NCBI RefSeq assembly: GCF_019511605.1
Contig: NZ_JAEUAV010000003.1
Span: forward strand, 294,832 to 358,831
DNA: 64,000 nt
Source of the DNA: Paraburkholderia phenoliruptrix
GTDB taxonomy: Bacteria > Pseudomonadota > Gammaproteobacteria > Burkholderiales > Burkholderiaceae
Direction of reading: 5' to 3'
The position numbers and the translations under genes are program-made. Below the pieces are notes generated by a model. The model was not told the origin of the DNA, searched no databases, and worked only from the letters and a program-made list of their open reading frames with translations. Positions 42,709 to 55,847 of this stretch are shown in pieces. Position 1 is the stretch's first letter. Every line of letters starts with the position of its first letter.

Positions 42709-43437
42709 TCAATCGGTCTTTGTCGCCGCGACATTGACGAGCGTCTCGCGACGTTTGCCGGGTTGCGGACGATGCAGGCCGAGCCGCTCCAGCAGGCCGA
42801 AGTCTTTCGCGCGGCTCCACCAGAGGTAGGGGAACGAAACGTTGCGCGCCGTAAAGCTGAAGCCGCCGCGACGGATCATGTCGAGGTAGCCCTCCGCGCT
42901 TTTTTGCACGTGCATGGGATGGCGAAACAGCAGCCGGATCACCCACGATTTGATGTACGCGTCGGTGGATTCGGCAAAGAGGAGTACGCCGCCCGGCTTC
43001 AGTACGCGGCGAAACTCGGCGAGCGCTCGCTCCTGCTCGACGAGGTGATGGAAGGTCTGGTGGCAGAACACGATGTCGGCGCTCGCATCGGGCAGCGGCA
43101 GGTCGCCGCAGTCTCCGTGCAGCAGTTCGATGTCGGCGACCCGGTCGCGGCATGCGTGCGCGGCGTTGGCGGCAAGCGCGAGCGAAGGCTCGTGATAGTC
43201 GATGCCGACAATGCGGCGCGGCTCGAACGCGTGAGCAAGCAGACGGAACGAGATGCCCTGTCCGCAGCCCGCGTCGACGATCACGGGGGCGGTGGGCAAC
43301 GGCGTGTCGATCAGGCGCTTGAGGTCGTTAATGGCGACGCGCAACACATGGTGTTCCCACGTGTGAGTGCGCAGGAACCAGATTCCGAATGCGGTTTCCG
43401 GCACGAACGGCACGGTGGATGTGTGAGACGGCGACAC
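42709..43437 (-). CDS. Class I SAM-dependent methyltransferase (ApeB-like position)
   Basis: 242 residues. SAM-binding motif I is VDAGCGQGISF (residues 54-64), followed by VGIDYHEPS (motif II) and DIVFCHQTFHHL (motif IV). Start is GTG 43437, with gggag 7 bp upstream. It diverges from the flavin enzyme gene and lies next to the APE operon. Methyltransferases of this kind are thought to methylate the aryl ring of APEs. The 242-residue size matches. An upstream reading to 44415 would run through the flavin gene antisense and is not real. Confidence 0.78.
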   Translation of the reverse strand: MSPSHTSTVPFVPETAFGIWFLRTHTWEHHVLRVAINDLKRLIDTPLPTAPVIVDAGCGQGISFRLLAHAFEPRRIVGIDYHEPSLALAANAAHACRDRVADIELLHGDCGDLPLPDASADIVFCHQTFHHLVEQERALAEFRRVLKPGGVLLFAESTDAYIKSWVIRLLFRHPMHVQKSAEGYLDMIRRGGFSFTARNVSFPYLWWSRAKDFGLLERLGLHRPQPGKRRETLVNVAATKTD

Positions 43438-43557
43438 GCTGGGCTCCCCGGGGAAGTGGTCTGTTCTGTTAGAGATGCAATGTAACAAGGCGTAAGGATG
43501 CAGCGGAATGCTGCGCCGGGCAAGCAAACGATTGAGGCAAACTTGGGTACACATGTC

Positions 43558-44790
43558 ATGAAGCACACGGCGGTCGACGTCGTCATCATCGGCGCAGGGC
43601 CGGCCGGGGCGGTTGCGGCCGCGTTGTTGCGCAAAGCGGGCCGCTCGGTGCTCGTGCTGGAGCGTCAGCACTTTCCGCGTTTTTCGATTGGCGAGAGCCT
43701 GTTGCCGCAAAGCATGGCTTACCTCGAAGAGGCCGGCATGCTGCAGGCGGTGGTCGAAGCGGGCTTCCAGTACAAGAACGGCGCGCAATTCGTGTATCGC
43801 GACCAGTCGTCGTCGTTCGACTTTCGCGACAAGCATTCGGCGGGCTGGGGCACGACGTATCAGGTGGAGCGCGCCGTGTTCGACGAAATCCTGATTCGTT
43901 GCGCGGCCGAACAGGGCGCCGAGGTGCGCTTCGGCCATACGGTGCAGGCAGTCCATACGGAAGGCGCCGCGCCGCTCGTCGACGTGAGCGACGAGGCGGG
44001 CCATGCGTACCGGATCGAGGCGCGCTTCGTGTTCGACGCGAGTGGTTTCGGCCGCGTGCTGCCGCGTCTGTTGAACCTCGAGGCGCCCACGCGCATGCCC
44101 ACCCGAGCCGCGCTCTTCTCGCATGTGTACGACGGCCTCGCGGCCGGCGCGAGCGATCGCAACAAGATCTGCGTGGCCACGCATCCCGAGCGTCGCGACG
44201 TATGGTTCTGGATGATCCCGCTTGCGGGCGGGCGGTCGTCGGTGGGTTGCGTCGCCGAGGCGAGCTTTCTCGACGTGCCGGAAAGCGAGCGTGAGGCGAC
44301 GCTGCGCGCGCTCATCCGCAAGGAGCCGACGCTTAACCGCCTGATCGGCGACGCGCCGTTCCTGATGCCGGTGCGTCACATTGGCGGCTATTCGGCCAAT
44401 GTCGAGCGTCTGCATGGGCCCGGTTATGCGCTGCTCGGCAACGCGGGCGAGTTTCTGGACCCGGTGTTCTCATCCGGCGTGACGATTGCGTTGCGCTCCG
44501 CGCATCTGGCGGTGCAAACGTTGAACCGTCAGCTCGACGGCGAGCCGGTCGACTGGACGGCGCAATACGACGTGCCTTTGCGCAAGGGCATCGACACATT
44601 CCGCGCGTTCGTGGAGCGCTGGTACACGGGCGAACTGCAGGACATCATTTTCTATCCGGACCAGACGCCGTCCATTCGCTGCATGATCAGCGCGGTGCTC
44701 GCGGGTTATGCGTGGGACGAGTCGAACCCGTATGTTGCCGATCCGGTGCGCAGGCTCAATGCACTGCACGAGGTATGCACGCAGCGCTAG
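43558..44790 (+). CDS. Flavin-dependent halogenase-like oxidoreductase
   Basis: 410 residues. GAGPAG (residues 12-17) is the FAD-binding loop, and FPRFSIGESLLP follows, as in phenol/pyrrole halogenases (PltA/CndH-like). W216-x-W218-x-I220-P221 in DVWFWMIPLAGG is the WxWxIP signature of flavin-dependent halogenases. The C-terminal DPVFSSGVTIAL binds the flavin. It lies next to the methyltransferase at the end of the APE block. It could halogenate the aryl head group, as xanthomonadins are brominated, but related members of the family are not halogenases (for example reductases). The start is ATG 43558 with ggg before it; an earlier ATG at 43498 is possible. Confidence 0.72.
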   Translation: MKHTAVDVVIIGAGPAGAVAAALLRKAGRSVLVLERQHFPRFSIGESLLPQSMAYLEEAGMLQAVVEAGFQYKNGAQFVYRDQSSSFDFRDKHSAGWGTTYQVERAVFDEILIRCAAEQGAEVRFGHTVQAVHTEGAAPLVDVSDEAGHAYRIEARFVFDASGFGRVLPRLLNLEAPTRMPTRAALFSHVYDGLAAGASDRNKICVATHPERRDVWFWMIPLAGGRSSVGCVAEASFLDVPESEREATLRALIRKEPTLNRLIGDAPFLMPVRHIGGYSANVERLHGPGYALLGNAGEFLDPVFSSGVTIALRSAHLAVQTLNRQLDGEPVDWTAQYDVPLRKGIDTFRAFVERWYTGELQDIIFYPDQTPSIRCMISAVLAGYAWDESNPYVADPVRRLNALHEVCTQR

Positions 44791-44808
44791 GCGCGCTGCG
44801 GCACGGCC

Positions 44809-46194
44809 TCACGCGGGAACCTGTGCGAGATGCGCGAGATGCGCGCCGCGACGCGCATGCTCGCGCACGGCGTCGCGGCGATGCACGCGTTTGCCCGCCG
44901 CATACGTCTCGTAGACCGCGCGGTCGTCGCCGAGCAGCGCGAATGCGAACAGCAGTTCTTCGAGCGATTCGGTGCGCGCCGTGCGGCGCGCGAGCAGCGG
45001 CGTCGCTTGCGGATCGAGCACCACGAAGTCCGCTTCGGAGTTCGGCCTCAGCGTGCCGACCTTGTCCGCGAGGTCGAGCGCCTCGGCGGCGCCCGCCGTC
45101 GCCAGATAAAACATGCGCGTGGCCGTCAGATGATGGCCGGTCAAACGCGCGACCTTGTGCGCCTCGTTCATGGTCTGCAGCATCGAAAACGAGGTGCCCC
45201 CGCCCACGTCGGTTGCGAGCGCAACCGGCATGCCGGCTTCGTCGGCCTTGTCGAAGTCGAACAGGCCGCTGCCGAGAAACAGGTTCGAGGTCGGGCAATG
45301 CGACGCGACGGTGCCGGTTTGCGCCATGCGTTCGCGGTCTTGCGCGTCGAAATGAATGCAGTGGCCGTACACCGCACGGCGGCGCAGCAGGCCGTAGTGA
45401 TCGTAAATGTCCAGATAACTGCGGTGGCCTGGAAACAGGCTGTTGACCCACTTCACCTCGTCCAGGTTTTCCGCGACGTGGCTCTGCACGAACACGTCCG
45501 CATGCTGGCGCGCCAGCACGCCGCATGCTTCCAGTTGCGCTTCCGTCGAGGTCGGCGCGAAACGCGGCGTGAGCGCATACATCTGGCGCCCGCGGTTGTG
45601 CCAGCGGCCGATCAGTTCCGCGCTGTCGTCATAGCCAGATTGCGCTGTGTCGCGCAGGAACTCAGGGCAATTGCGATCCATCAGCACCTTGCCGGCGACC
45701 ATGCGCAAATTGCGCGCTTCGCTTTCGCTGAAGAGCGCGTCGGCGGATTGCTTGTGGACCGTGCAATAGACGAGCGCGGTCGTCGTGCCGCACGCCAGCA
45801 GTTCGTCGAGAAAGAAGCTTGCCGTGTCGCGCGCATAAGCCTCGTCGGTGAAACGGCGCTCGGTCGGAAACGTGTACGTGTCGAGCCACGGCAACAGACC
45901 CGGCGCGGGCGACGCAATCATGTCGGTCTGCGGATAGTGAATGTGCGTGTCGATGAAACCCGGCACGATCAGCTTGTCGCGAATGTCCTGCACCGGCGTG
46001 CCTGGCGCCAGTTGCGGCGCGAGCGCGGCATAGGCGCCCGCCGCGACCACGTGGCCATCTGCGACGATCAGGAGGCCGTCTTCATGGAAGACGGCTGCCT
46101 CTGGCGAGCGCGACGGATCGCCGTTGAAAGTCAGCAGTTGCGCGCGAAATGCGGATTGGCCCGCCTGGGTGGATGCCTGTGCCGAGTGATTCAT
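44809..46194 (-). CDS. guaD: Guanine deaminase
   Basis: 461 residues, amidohydrolase fold. DTHIHYPQTDMIASP is the metal-binding HxH, with QSHVAENLDEVKW, GHCIHF and the conserved Asp in ALATDVGGG. It converts guanine to xanthine and ammonia. It is the last gene of the minus-strand purine operon, following adenine deaminase by 102 bp. The C-terminus is basic (VHRRDAVREHARRG). Confidence 0.92.
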   Translation of the reverse strand: MNHSAQASTQAGQSAFRAQLLTFNGDPSRSPEAAVFHEDGLLIVADGHVVAAGAYAALAPQLAPGTPVQDIRDKLIVPGFIDTHIHYPQTDMIASPAPGLLPWLDTYTFPTERRFTDEAYARDTASFFLDELLACGTTTALVYCTVHKQSADALFSESEARNLRMVAGKVLMDRNCPEFLRDTAQSGYDDSAELIGRWHNRGRQMYALTPRFAPTSTEAQLEACGVLARQHADVFVQSHVAENLDEVKWVNSLFPGHRSYLDIYDHYGLLRRRAVYGHCIHFDAQDRERMAQTGTVASHCPTSNLFLGSGLFDFDKADEAGMPVALATDVGGGTSFSMLQTMNEAHKVARLTGHHLTATRMFYLATAGAAEALDLADKVGTLRPNSEADFVVLDPQATPLLARRTARTESLEELLFAFALLGDDRAVYETYAAGKRVHRRDAVREHARRGAHLAHLAQVPA

Positions 46195-46296
46195 GAATGA
46201 AGCGTCTCCGAACTTAAAAACGAGGCAGCGCGGCGAGTGGTTCCGTTCTGCGGTTGGTGAGGAAACCGCCGCCCGCGCTGCGGTACGACGGCGCCG

Positions 46297-47343
46297 TCAA
46301 TGCGGGCCGCTTTGATTCCAGTAGGCGTCGAGCTTTGCGATCAACTGCGCGCGCTGCTCAGGCGTCACGAACGAAGCTTCGAAGCCGTTGCGGATGATCG
46401 TGTAGACCTCGGCGTCGTCGAGCTTCAATGCGTCGATGGTGGCCGCATAATTGGCGTTCACGTAGCCGCCGAAATACGCGGGGTCGTCGGAATTCACCGT
46501 GACGGCCACGCCGCGATCGAGCAGGTCCTTCAGCGTGTGCTTCGTCATGTCGTCGAACACGCACAGCTTCAGGTTCGACAGCGGACACACGGTCAATGCC
46601 ACGCGCGTGTCGGCCAGGCGCGCGACGAGCGCGGGGTCTTCCACGCTGCGCACGCCGTGATCCACGCGATCCACCTTGAGCACGTCGAGCGCTTCGTACA
46701 CGTACGAGGGCGGGCCTTCCTCGCCCGCATGGGCGACGAGCTTCAGGCCGAGCGCGCGCGCCTGCGCGAACACGCGCTCGAACTTCGAAGGCGGATGACC
46801 GCGCTCCGACGAGTCGAGCCCCACGCCGATCAGGCGGTGCCTGTACTGCTCGAACAAGGGCCGCGCTTCTTCGAAGGTGGCGAGCGCATCTTCCTCGGAC
46901 AGATGGCGCAGGAAGCACAAAATCAGCTTGCTCGTCATGCCGCGTCGTTCCGCCTCGGCGAGGGCACGCTCGATGCCGGCCACCACCGTTGCGATCGGCA
47001 CGCCGCGCTCGGTGTGCGTTTGCGGGTCGAAGAAAATCTCGCTATGAATCACGTTGTCGGCGAGACAGCGGTCCACGTACGCCATCGTCATGTCGTAGAA
47101 GTCCTGCTCGTGCAGCAGCACGCTTGCGCCGGCGTAGTAAATGTCGAGGAACGATTGCAGATCGGTAAACGCGTAGGCGGCGCGCAACGCGTCGATGGAG
47201 TCGTACGCGAGCTTCACGCCGTTGCGCCTCGCGAGCGCAAAAATCAGTTCGGGCTCGAGCGAGCCTTCAATGTGAATGTGCAGCTCGGCCTTCGGCGCGA
47301 GCATCGCTTTTTCGATGAGTGAAGCAGAGGTTGTTCGATTCAT
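46297..47343 (-). CDS. Adenine deaminase (adenosine deaminase-like family)
   Basis: 348 residues. KAELHIHIEGSLEPELIFALA carries the HxH zinc ligands, HAGEEG has the catalytic Glu, and VNSDDPAYFGGY contains the third metal ligand. The HIEGSLEPE form and FLDIYYAG are closer to bacterial adenine deaminases (the type found in Pseudomonas) than to E. coli Add. Adenine to hypoxanthine would feed xanthine dehydrogenase in the same operon. Annotation pipelines often call this adenosine deaminase. The substrate preference is an inference. Confidence 0.85.
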   Translation of the reverse strand: MNRTTSASLIEKAMLAPKAELHIHIEGSLEPELIFALARRNGVKLAYDSIDALRAAYAFTDLQSFLDIYYAGASVLLHEQDFYDMTMAYVDRCLADNVIHSEIFFDPQTHTERGVPIATVVAGIERALAEAERRGMTSKLILCFLRHLSEEDALATFEEARPLFEQYRHRLIGVGLDSSERGHPPSKFERVFAQARALGLKLVAHAGEEGPPSYVYEALDVLKVDRVDHGVRSVEDPALVARLADTRVALTVCPLSNLKLCVFDDMTKHTLKDLLDRGVAVTVNSDDPAYFGGYVNANYAATIDALKLDDAEVYTIIRNGFEASFVTPEQRAQLIAKLDAYWNQSGPH

Positions 47344-47440
47344 GGTCGGTCAGGAGGTATAGGTTTTTCGCGCCGCTATGTGTGATGCCGGGCCGCCGCT
47401 CGTCAAGCCTGATCGAGCCCGTCATGCCCGTCATGTGCGA

Positions 47441-48457
47441 TCAGGCGGTTTGCGCCGCGCGCCGCTGGCTCGCGTTTGCTTGTACCGCTTGCAGCAACTG
47501 CGCCGCCGCCGAGATCGCGATGATCTCCGGCGACTTGTCGAGAATGCCGTCCACGCCGAGCGGACACTTCATTCGTGCAATCCACGTCGGGTCGATGCCG
47601 CGCGCGGCGAGCCGGTGCTCGAACTGTTTGCGCTTGCTGTGCGAGCCGATCATGCCGAAGAACGCGAAGTCGCCGCGCCGCAAGATGCGCTCGGCGAGTT
47701 CGAGATCGCGCGTATGGTTGTGCGTCATCACGATGAAGTACGTGTTCGGCGCGGCCTCGTCGACGGCCTGGTCCGGTGCGTCGTTGGCGTCGATCTTCAC
47801 GTTATGCGCGTGCAGCGATTCGATGGCCGGAAACTGCGCGTCGCGTTCGTCGACCCAGCGTACCGTGCATGGCAGCGTGGCCAGCACGCGAACCAGCGCT
47901 GCGCCCACGTGCCCCGCGCCGAACAGCACGACGGGAAACTCGCCGGGCGCAATCGTTTCGGTGAGCAGCGCGCCGCTGTCGTCGAAACCGGCGCCGTCCC
48001 ACAGCAGGCAGTCGGCGGCATCCACGCCGGGCTCGGGGTCGGACAGCATCACCGCGTCCGGCGAGGGGCCGAATGATACGCTACGCACCGTCGATTGACC
48101 CGCGGCCACGCGTTTCGCGAGCGACGTGACCCAGCCGAGGTCGCCCACGTGGAGCCGCTCGAACGCGAGTATCACCGCGCCGCCGCAGCATTGCCCGAGG
48201 CTCGGGCCGAGCGCAAAACGCTCGAGCCGGCGCATATGCGGCGAGCGCATGCCGTCGCGCAACACTTGGCGCGCGGTCTCAATCGCTTTCCATTCCAGAT
48301 GGCCGCCGCCGATCGTATGCTTCGCTGAGTCGCGTGTGACGATCATCTTGGTGCCGGCCTCGCGCGGCGCCGAACCTTCGACGCGCGCGACCGTCACCAG
48401 CACGGCAGCGTCGCCGTGCGCGAGCAGTTGTTGCAGGTCAGGTAGCCAGGCTTGCAT
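47441..48457 (-). CDS. xdhC: Xanthine dehydrogenase accessory protein XdhC
   Basis: 338 residues. It has the XdhC/CoxI N-terminal motif VTVARVEGSAPREAGTKMIV with GGGHLEWKAIE, CGGAV in the middle, and a C-terminal Rossmann part (FGAGHVGAALVRVLATL). It inserts the sulfurated molybdenum cofactor into XdhB and protects it. ATG 48457 has ggag 9 bp upstream; another ATG lies 15 bp earlier. It is 121 bp after xdhB on the minus strand. Confidence 0.92.
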   Translation of the reverse strand: MQAWLPDLQQLLAHGDAAVLVTVARVEGSAPREAGTKMIVTRDSAKHTIGGGHLEWKAIETARQVLRDGMRSPHMRRLERFALGPSLGQCCGGAVILAFERLHVGDLGWVTSLAKRVAAGQSTVRSVSFGPSPDAVMLSDPEPGVDAADCLLWDGAGFDDSGALLTETIAPGEFPVVLFGAGHVGAALVRVLATLPCTVRWVDERDAQFPAIESLHAHNVKIDANDAPDQAVDEAAPNTYFIVMTHNHTRDLELAERILRRGDFAFFGMIGSHSKRKQFEHRLAARGIDPTWIARMKCPLGVDGILDKSPEIIAISAAAQLLQAVQANASQRRAAQTA

Positions 48458-48578
48458 CCGGCGGTTCTCCATGCAGGGCCGCGCGCGGTGTCCGCGCGGC
48501 CGGTTGGGTATGGCGCAATGCGTCGGCATGGCGCGGGGTCTTCATGGCGGCGACTTTCATGATGCGGTTGGCCATGCG

Positions 48579-51052
48579 TCAGCCCGGCGCCGTTTCAGTG
48601 CTGCCCTGAGTCGCGGCTTGCGACGAAAACGCGTGCTCATCGCCTGCGTTGCCCGCGCGCAGCGCGTGGAGTGCGTCGAGTGCGTCGAGAATGGCTTCCG
48701 GCGTCGCGGGCGCGCGCAACGGCGGCGCAGGAAGCGGCGACAAGCCAGCCGACGGTACGGCTGCGGCAATCGCATCGCGGATCGCGAGAAACACCGAGAA
48801 CGGCAGCAGCAGCGGCGGCTCGCCCACTGCCTTCGAGCGGAACACGGTGGGCTCCGCGTTCTGATTCCGATAGAGCCGCACGTTGAACGCGGCGGGCGTG
48901 TCGCTTACCGCGGGAATCTTGTAGGTGGACGGCGCATGCGTCATCAGGCGGCCCTCGCGGTTCCACCAGAGTTCCTCGGTGGTGAGCCAGCCCATGCCCT
49001 GAATGAAGCCGCCTTCCACCTGGCCCAGATCGATGGCCGGATTGATCGACTGTCCGGCGTCGTGCAGCACGTCGGCGCGCAGCAGTTTCCATTCGCCGGT
49101 CAATGTGTCGATCACCACTTCGGACACGGCCGCGCCGTACGCGAAGTAATAAAACGGATGACCGGTCAGCGTTTTCGCGTCCCAATGTACTTTGGGCGTC
49201 GCGTAGAAACCATCCGACCACAACTGCACACGCGCGAGATACGCGGCGCCGACCAGTTGCTCGAAGGGCATCGCGCCGCCGTTCACCGACACCTCGCCGT
49301 TGGCGAAGCGCACGTCGTCGGCGTTGCCGCCGAGCTGTTGCGCCGCGAGTTCGGCGAGCCTTGCGCGGATGGTGCGCGCGGCGTCTTCGGCCGCCTTGCC
49401 GTTCAGATCGCTGCCGGTGGAGGCGGCGGTCGCGGACGTGTTGGCGATCTTCGAGGTGTCGGTCGCGCTCACGCGCACGCGCGAAAGCGGCAAGCCGAAT
49501 TCGTTGGCGACGACCTGCGCGACCTTCGTGTTGAGCCCCTGGCCCATCTCCGTGCCGCCATGATTGACGAGCACGGAGCCGTCCTTGTAGACGTGCACGA
49601 GCGCGCCGGCCTGGTTCAGGAACGGCACGTTGAACGAAATGCCGAACTTGACCGGCGAAAACGCCAGGCCGCGCTTGAGCACCGGGCTCTTAGCGTTGAA
49701 TGCGGCGAGCGCTTCGCGGCGCGCGCGGTAGTCGCTGGAGTCGAGCAGTTGCTCGGTGAGCGGCGCGAGCACGTTGTCTTCCACGCGCTGACCGTAGGGC
49801 GTCGTGTCGCGTTCGCCGCTGCTGTAGTAATTGGCAACGCGCACGTCGAGCGGATCGCGATTCAATTGACGCGCGATGCTGTCGAGCATCACCTCCATCA
49901 CGAGCGCGCCCTGCGGTCCGCCGAAGCCGCGAAACGCGGTGTTCGACTGCGTATTGGTCTTGCAGCAAAGCGCGACGATGTCCACATCCGACAGGTAGTA
50001 CGCGTTGTCGAAGTGGCATACGGCGCGCGTCGCGACGGCGCCCGAAAGATCCGCGGAATAGCCGGCGCGCAGAGCTATTTCCACGCGTGCGCCGAGAATG
50101 CGGCCGGTTTCGTCGAAGCCGGCTTCGTATTCGTAGATCGCATCGTGCCGCTTGCCGGTGATCATGAAGTCGTCGTCGCGGTCGGCGCGCAGCTTCACCG
50201 GCCGGCGCAGCACCCTGGCCGCGAGCGCGGCCACGCACGCAAACAGCGCCGATTGCGATTCCTTGCCGCCAAAGCCGCCGCCCATCCGCCGGCATTCGCA
50301 CACCACGTTGTGCGCGGGCCAGCCGAGCATATGCGCGACGACCTGTTGCATCTCGCTCGGATGCTGCGTCGAACTGTAGACGAGCATGCCGTCCATCTCT
50401 TTCGGCACTGCGTATGCCACCTGGCCTTCCAGATAGAACTGCTCCTGGCCGCCCACTTCGAACGTGCCGCTGATTCTATGCGGCGCACCGGCGATCTTTG
50501 CCGCCGGCTCGCCGCGCGTCAGATGCAGCGGCGGCAGCACGAACTGCCGCGCGGCCTTCGCCTGTGCGGGCGTGAGGATCGCTTCGAGCGGCTCATAGCG
50601 GATCACCTCGTCGCTTCGGGCGAGCGCCGCCGCGCGACGTGCCAGCTCGTGACTTTGCGCGATCACCGCGAACACCGGCTGGCCGAGGTACAGCACTTCG
50701 TCCACGGCAAGAATCGGATCGTCGTGCAGCACCGGGCCGCAATTATTTTCACCGGGGATGTCCTCGGCGGTCAGCACGGCGATTACGCCAGGCGCGCGTC
50801 GGACCGCGTCGAGGTCCATCGACACGATGCGCGCATGTGCGTGGCGCGACAGACCGAGCGCCGCGTGCAACGTGCCGTGCAGCTCGGCGATGTCGTCGGT
50901 ATAGGCGGCTTCGCCGCTCACGTGCAGCGCGGCCGATTCATGCGGCAGCGCGACGCCGATCGCGGCGTCGCTTGCGCGCGCGGCGGCCTCGCTTGCGGCC
51001 TGATCCGTTGACGGCGCTTCGGCGCGTTCGACAAAAGCATCGGTGCGGTTCA

Positions 51053-51053
<1 letters not shown>
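48579..51053 (-). CDS. xdhB: Xanthine dehydrogenase, molybdenum-binding subunit XdhB
   Basis: 824 residues. GRPVFAVIA-type lobes, CRRMGGGFGGKES for the molybdopterin cofactor, NTAFRGFGGPQG with the catalytic Arg, and AVGEPPLLL with the conserved Glu are all visible. It oxidises hypoxanthine to xanthine and xanthine to urate. ATG 51053 overlaps the xdhA stop (TGATG) and follows aaggag. An open frame 273 residues further upstream runs through xdhA in another frame and is not real. Slightly longer than the usual ~785 residues, because of the two tails. Confidence 0.94.
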
Positions 51054-52597
<1,544 letters not shown>

Positions 52598-52886
52598 GGC
52601 GAATCCGAAAGACAGTGCGGACCGGGCGCGCGTTACGCATGGGGTCGCGCCAAAGCCGGCCTCGCGCACGTAGATCGCCATCCAGATCCGAAGATAGCAT
52701 TCCCGCGCCCCAAAAATATTTCCGATGTCGAATGAAGCTTATGCGGAACTAGCAATGAGATAAGTCCGATTTGTGTCGGATTCGCGCGAGGCGGAGAAGT
52801 TGCGTCGGGGAGGGTGCGGCTGCGACGGCGCAGCCGTCGCCGCGGCTCGGGTGGCGATGAAAGCGCCCCGAGCCCGAAAAAAGCGC

Positions 52887-54928
<2,042 letters not shown>

Positions 54929-55065
54929 GGTGTCGTTCGTCCGTTTGACTGGGTGAAGCCGCCAGCGTGTCGTCAGCGATGGGCGCCGAAGCGGGCGGCT
55001 TCGATGCGTGATACTTAGATGCGACTCAGATGCGGCTCAAATGCGTGCGGCTAAATTCGTGCGGC

Positions 55066-55746
55066 TCAAATGCGATTGAAGAGCGTCGCGCGGAACGCCT
55101 CGATGTGTTTCTGCACCGAGCGCCGTGCGCCTTCGGCGTCGCGCTCGCGCAGCAGGCGAAACAGTTCGAGGTGTTCCTCGTGCACATCTTCCAGATGATG
55201 CGGTTCGGAAAGCGAGATGAACCAGAAGCGCAGCGAGCGCTCGTGCAGCCCGCGCAGGATGTCGGCGAGCACCGCGTTGCGCGAGGCGGCCGAAATGGCC
55301 AGATGAAACTCGCGGTCGATGTCCATCATGCCTTCTATGTCATGCGCGGCGACGCACACGGCCGAGCGTTCGAGCAGCGCCTGCATCGCGTCGTAGTCGT
55401 GCTGTTGCGCGTGGCGCGCGGCAAGCTCGACGCAGTAGCTTTCGTTGACGAGGCGCACGTCGATGATGGCCAGCACGTCGTCGAGCGAGACCGGGCGAAC
55501 CATGATGCCCTTGCGCGGCATGATGGTCAGCATGCCTTCGTGCACCAGCCGGTGCAGCGCCTGATGCACCGGCGTCCTGCCGATGCCGGTCAGCGCCATC
55601 AGCTCCGCTTCGTTGAGCACCTCGCTCGGCCGCAGGCGCATCGTGATGATCTCGCGCTTGACGAACGCATAAGCCTGTTCGGCCAGGCTCGCATTGGCGG
55701 TCGCGCGGGTGGGCTTCGAGGGGCGGGCGGTCTGCAAAAGCGTCAT
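55066..55746 (-). CDS. GntR/FadR-family regulator (FCD domain)
   Basis: 226 residues. A winged helix-turn-helix (~20-90) has RPSEVLNEAELMALTGIGRTPVHQALHRLVHEGM, and the C-terminal all-helical FCD domain (~95-215) carries Asp and His in DREFHLAIS and EEHLELFRLL. It probably senses a small carboxylate and controls the surrounding operon. It lies between the MFS transporter and amidase on the same strand. A possible operator is at 57941-57954, before the first gene. Confidence 0.87.
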   Translation of the reverse strand: MTLLQTARPSKPTRATANASLAEQAYAFVKREIITMRLRPSEVLNEAELMALTGIGRTPVHQALHRLVHEGMLTIMPRKGIMVRPVSLDDVLAIIDVRLVNESYCVELAARHAQQHDYDAMQALLERSAVCVAAHDIEGMMDIDREFHLAISAASRNAVLADILRGLHERSLRFWFISLSEPHHLEDVHEEHLELFRLLRERDAEGARRSVQKHIEAFRATLFNRI

Positions 55747-55847
55747 GTGAAAAGGGAGCGGACGGGGTTCGTCCGCGCATTGTAGAGCAAGGTAGAACGG
55801 GTTCCGCTGCGGTCAGCGTGCACTGGCGGCAGGCTCCGCAGCGGTGC

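Noticed and set aside
44830..46200. 456-codon plus-strand frame across guaD
   Set aside because: Antisense to guanine deaminase with intact metal ligands.
48126..51011. 961-codon plus-strand frame across xdhB
   Set aside because: It is antisense to XdhB with all cofactor motifs; no start signal.
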